From the NCBI GenBank assembly GCA_964402955.1, contig CAYOEZ010000242.1, forward strand, positions 1 through 6,772: DNA of 6,772 nt. Direction: 5' to 3'. Below are positions 6,078-6,772 of the stretch, piece by piece (the stretch's first letter is position 1; each line of letters begins with the position of its first letter). This stretch comes from CAYOEZ01 sp964402955 (lineage in GTDB: Bacteria; Chloroflexota; DTOL01; DAOUCN01). The position numbers were made by a program, and so were the translations under genes. Under the pieces are notes generated by a model that was not told where the DNA came from, ran no database searches, and saw nothing but the letters and a program-made list of their open reading frames with translations.

Positions 6078-6626
6078 ATGCCAAAGGAAACTGTTCCCCT
6101 CGACAAGGCCCATCGCCTGATCACCAATGGGCCGGTCACGCTGATCACGTCTGCCTACAAGGACCGCATCGGCATCATGCCGGCCTCGTGGGTCATACCG
6201 GTCAGCCTGAAGCCCTTGCTTGTGGCCGTCGCTATCAACCCGAAGGCATTCACCCACGAGATGATCGAAAAAAGCGGCGAATTCGCCATCAATGTACCGA
6301 CGGGCGATCTGGCGCGCGCCGTCAAACAGGCCGGCAGCATCTCGAGCCGCGATCTCGACAAGTTCAAGGTCATCGGGCTGCATCCGCTGCCAGGCCTCAA
6401 GATCTCCGCCCCCCTCGTCGAGGAGTGCATCGGCCACCTGGAGTGCAGTGTGGTCGGGCGTCACACACCGGGGGATCACACTATCTTCATCGCTGAGGTC
6501 GTGGCGGCGCAGGTCGAAGCAGGCACGTTCGAGGGTGTGTGGCTCGTCGAGAAAGAGGAAGCGAAAGTCCTCCACCACCTGGGCGGCAGCACCTACTGCG
6601 TACCCAAGGGCCGCTTTGACGTGTAG
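6078..6626 (+). CDS. Flavoredoxin-like flavin reductase family protein
   Basis: A 182-residue protein of the flavin reductase-like, FMN-binding split-barrel family (flavoredoxin/DIM6-NTAB type), with the usual length. Visible markers are GPVTLITSAYKDRIGIMPASW (residues 18-38, the FMN-phosphate loop region), PLLVAVAINPKAFTHEMI (46-63), GEFAINVPTGD (67-77), IGHLECSVVG (118-127) with GDHTIFIAEVVAA (132-144), and the closing LHHLGGSTYCVPKG (165-178). Members bind FMN and act as electron carriers or as flavin reductases for partner enzymes. No partner oxygenase or sulfite-reduction gene is visible here, so the physiological role is open. It has no signal peptide or membrane segment and is probably cytosolic. 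It lies 67 nt after the DNA ligase in the same orientation and could be co-transcribed, though no functional link is evident. Confidence 0.9.
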   Translation: MPKETVPLDKAHRLITNGPVTLITSAYKDRIGIMPASWVIPVSLKPLLVAVAINPKAFTHEMIEKSGEFAINVPTGDLARAVKQAGSISSRDLDKFKVIGLHPLPGLKISAPLVEECIGHLECSVVGRHTPGDHTIFIAEVVAAQVEAGTFEGVWLVEKEEAKVLHHLGGSTYCVPKGRFDV

Positions 6627-6627
6627 C

Positions 6628-6655
6628 AGGATACACGATACAGGATGCAGGATGC
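6628..6655 (+). repeat. Four tandem 7-bp units after the flavoredoxin-like gene
   Basis: AGGATAC, ACGATAC, AGGATGC and AGGATGC lie head to tail starting 2 nt after the TAG stop. They differ from each other at one to three positions. This is a degenerate heptanucleotide array in non-coding DNA and shows no hairpin potential. Function unknown; replication slippage is the simplest origin. Confidence 0.75.
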
Positions 6656-6772
6656 GGAGGGAGACAGAAACGGCAGGTGTAGTACGTCTTCTACTCGGCG
6701 CTCCTGCATGCCACTTTCCGTAGATGTTCTAAGTCGTGTCAATAGTCAGAACCTTAAGATGTGTATACTTAT
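6656..6772. other. Non-coding tail, AT-rich towards the window end
   Basis: No ORF with family signals or a good SD is visible. Base composition turns clearly more AT-rich over the last ~50 bases than in the genes. A TATACT at 6764-6769 resembles a -10 box, but no matching -35 element is seen at the right distance. The region may hold the promoter of a gene beyond the window. Confidence 0.35.

Noticed and set aside
5967..6578. A 203-codon minus-strand frame opposite the flavoredoxin-like gene
   Set aside because: The plus-strand frame has a consensus SD and family motifs; the minus frame has neither.
6737..6742. TTGACA -35 box on the minus strand
   Set aside because: No -10-like hexamer is found 16-18 nt further along the minus strand, and no minus-strand gene follows it.

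Overview
The window is 6,772 bp of GC-rich DNA. All recognisable genes lie on the + strand, close together and with clear Shine-Dalgarno (SD) sites, so it reads as a bacterial chromosome. The gene set is housekeeping plus carbohydrate-related genes, with an archaeal/eukaryal-type ATP-dependent DNA ligase. A member of the Chloroflexota (Anaerolineae-like) is a reasonable guess, but the sequence does not prove it. An exact run of 100 Ns indicates a draft, probably metagenome-derived, scaffold.

Layout. (1) 3-437: the C-terminal end of a Gfo/Idh/MocA-family sugar oxidoreductase, cut by the window edge. (2) 438-1082: a ThuA-like protein that starts on the base after the oxidoreductase stop codon; the two form the end of a sugar-catabolism operon. 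(3) 1089-1121: a strong perfect hairpin that separates that operon from the next genes. (4) 1136-1423: gatC. (5) 1505-2620: a GT4-type glycosyltransferase with a GTG start. (6) 2622-4237: gatA, interrupted by an artificial gap at 2679-2778. (7) 4280-6010: ATP-dependent DNA ligase. (8) 6078-6626: a flavoredoxin-like flavin reductase family protein. (9) 6627-6772: a non-coding tail with four tandem 7-bp units and an AT-rich end.

GatC and GatA are two of the three subunits of the amidotransferase that converts misacylated Glu-tRNA(Gln) or Asp-tRNA(Asn) to Gln-tRNA(Gln) or Asn-tRNA(Asn). GatB is not in the window. The glycosyltransferase sits between gatC and gatA and is probably translationally coupled to gatA, since stop and start are one base apart. 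The ligase and flavoredoxin follow at short distances and may share transcripts with the gat genes.

The most concrete observation is at the gap. The 55 bases before the Ns are repeated exactly after them. If the two copies are collapsed and the Ns removed, gatA becomes a single uninterrupted 486-codon frame of normal family length, so the gap is almost certainly an assembly artefact. I see no convincing undescribed biological system. The archaeal-type ligase in a bacterial setting and the glycosyltransferase inside the gat cluster are the biological points most worth following.
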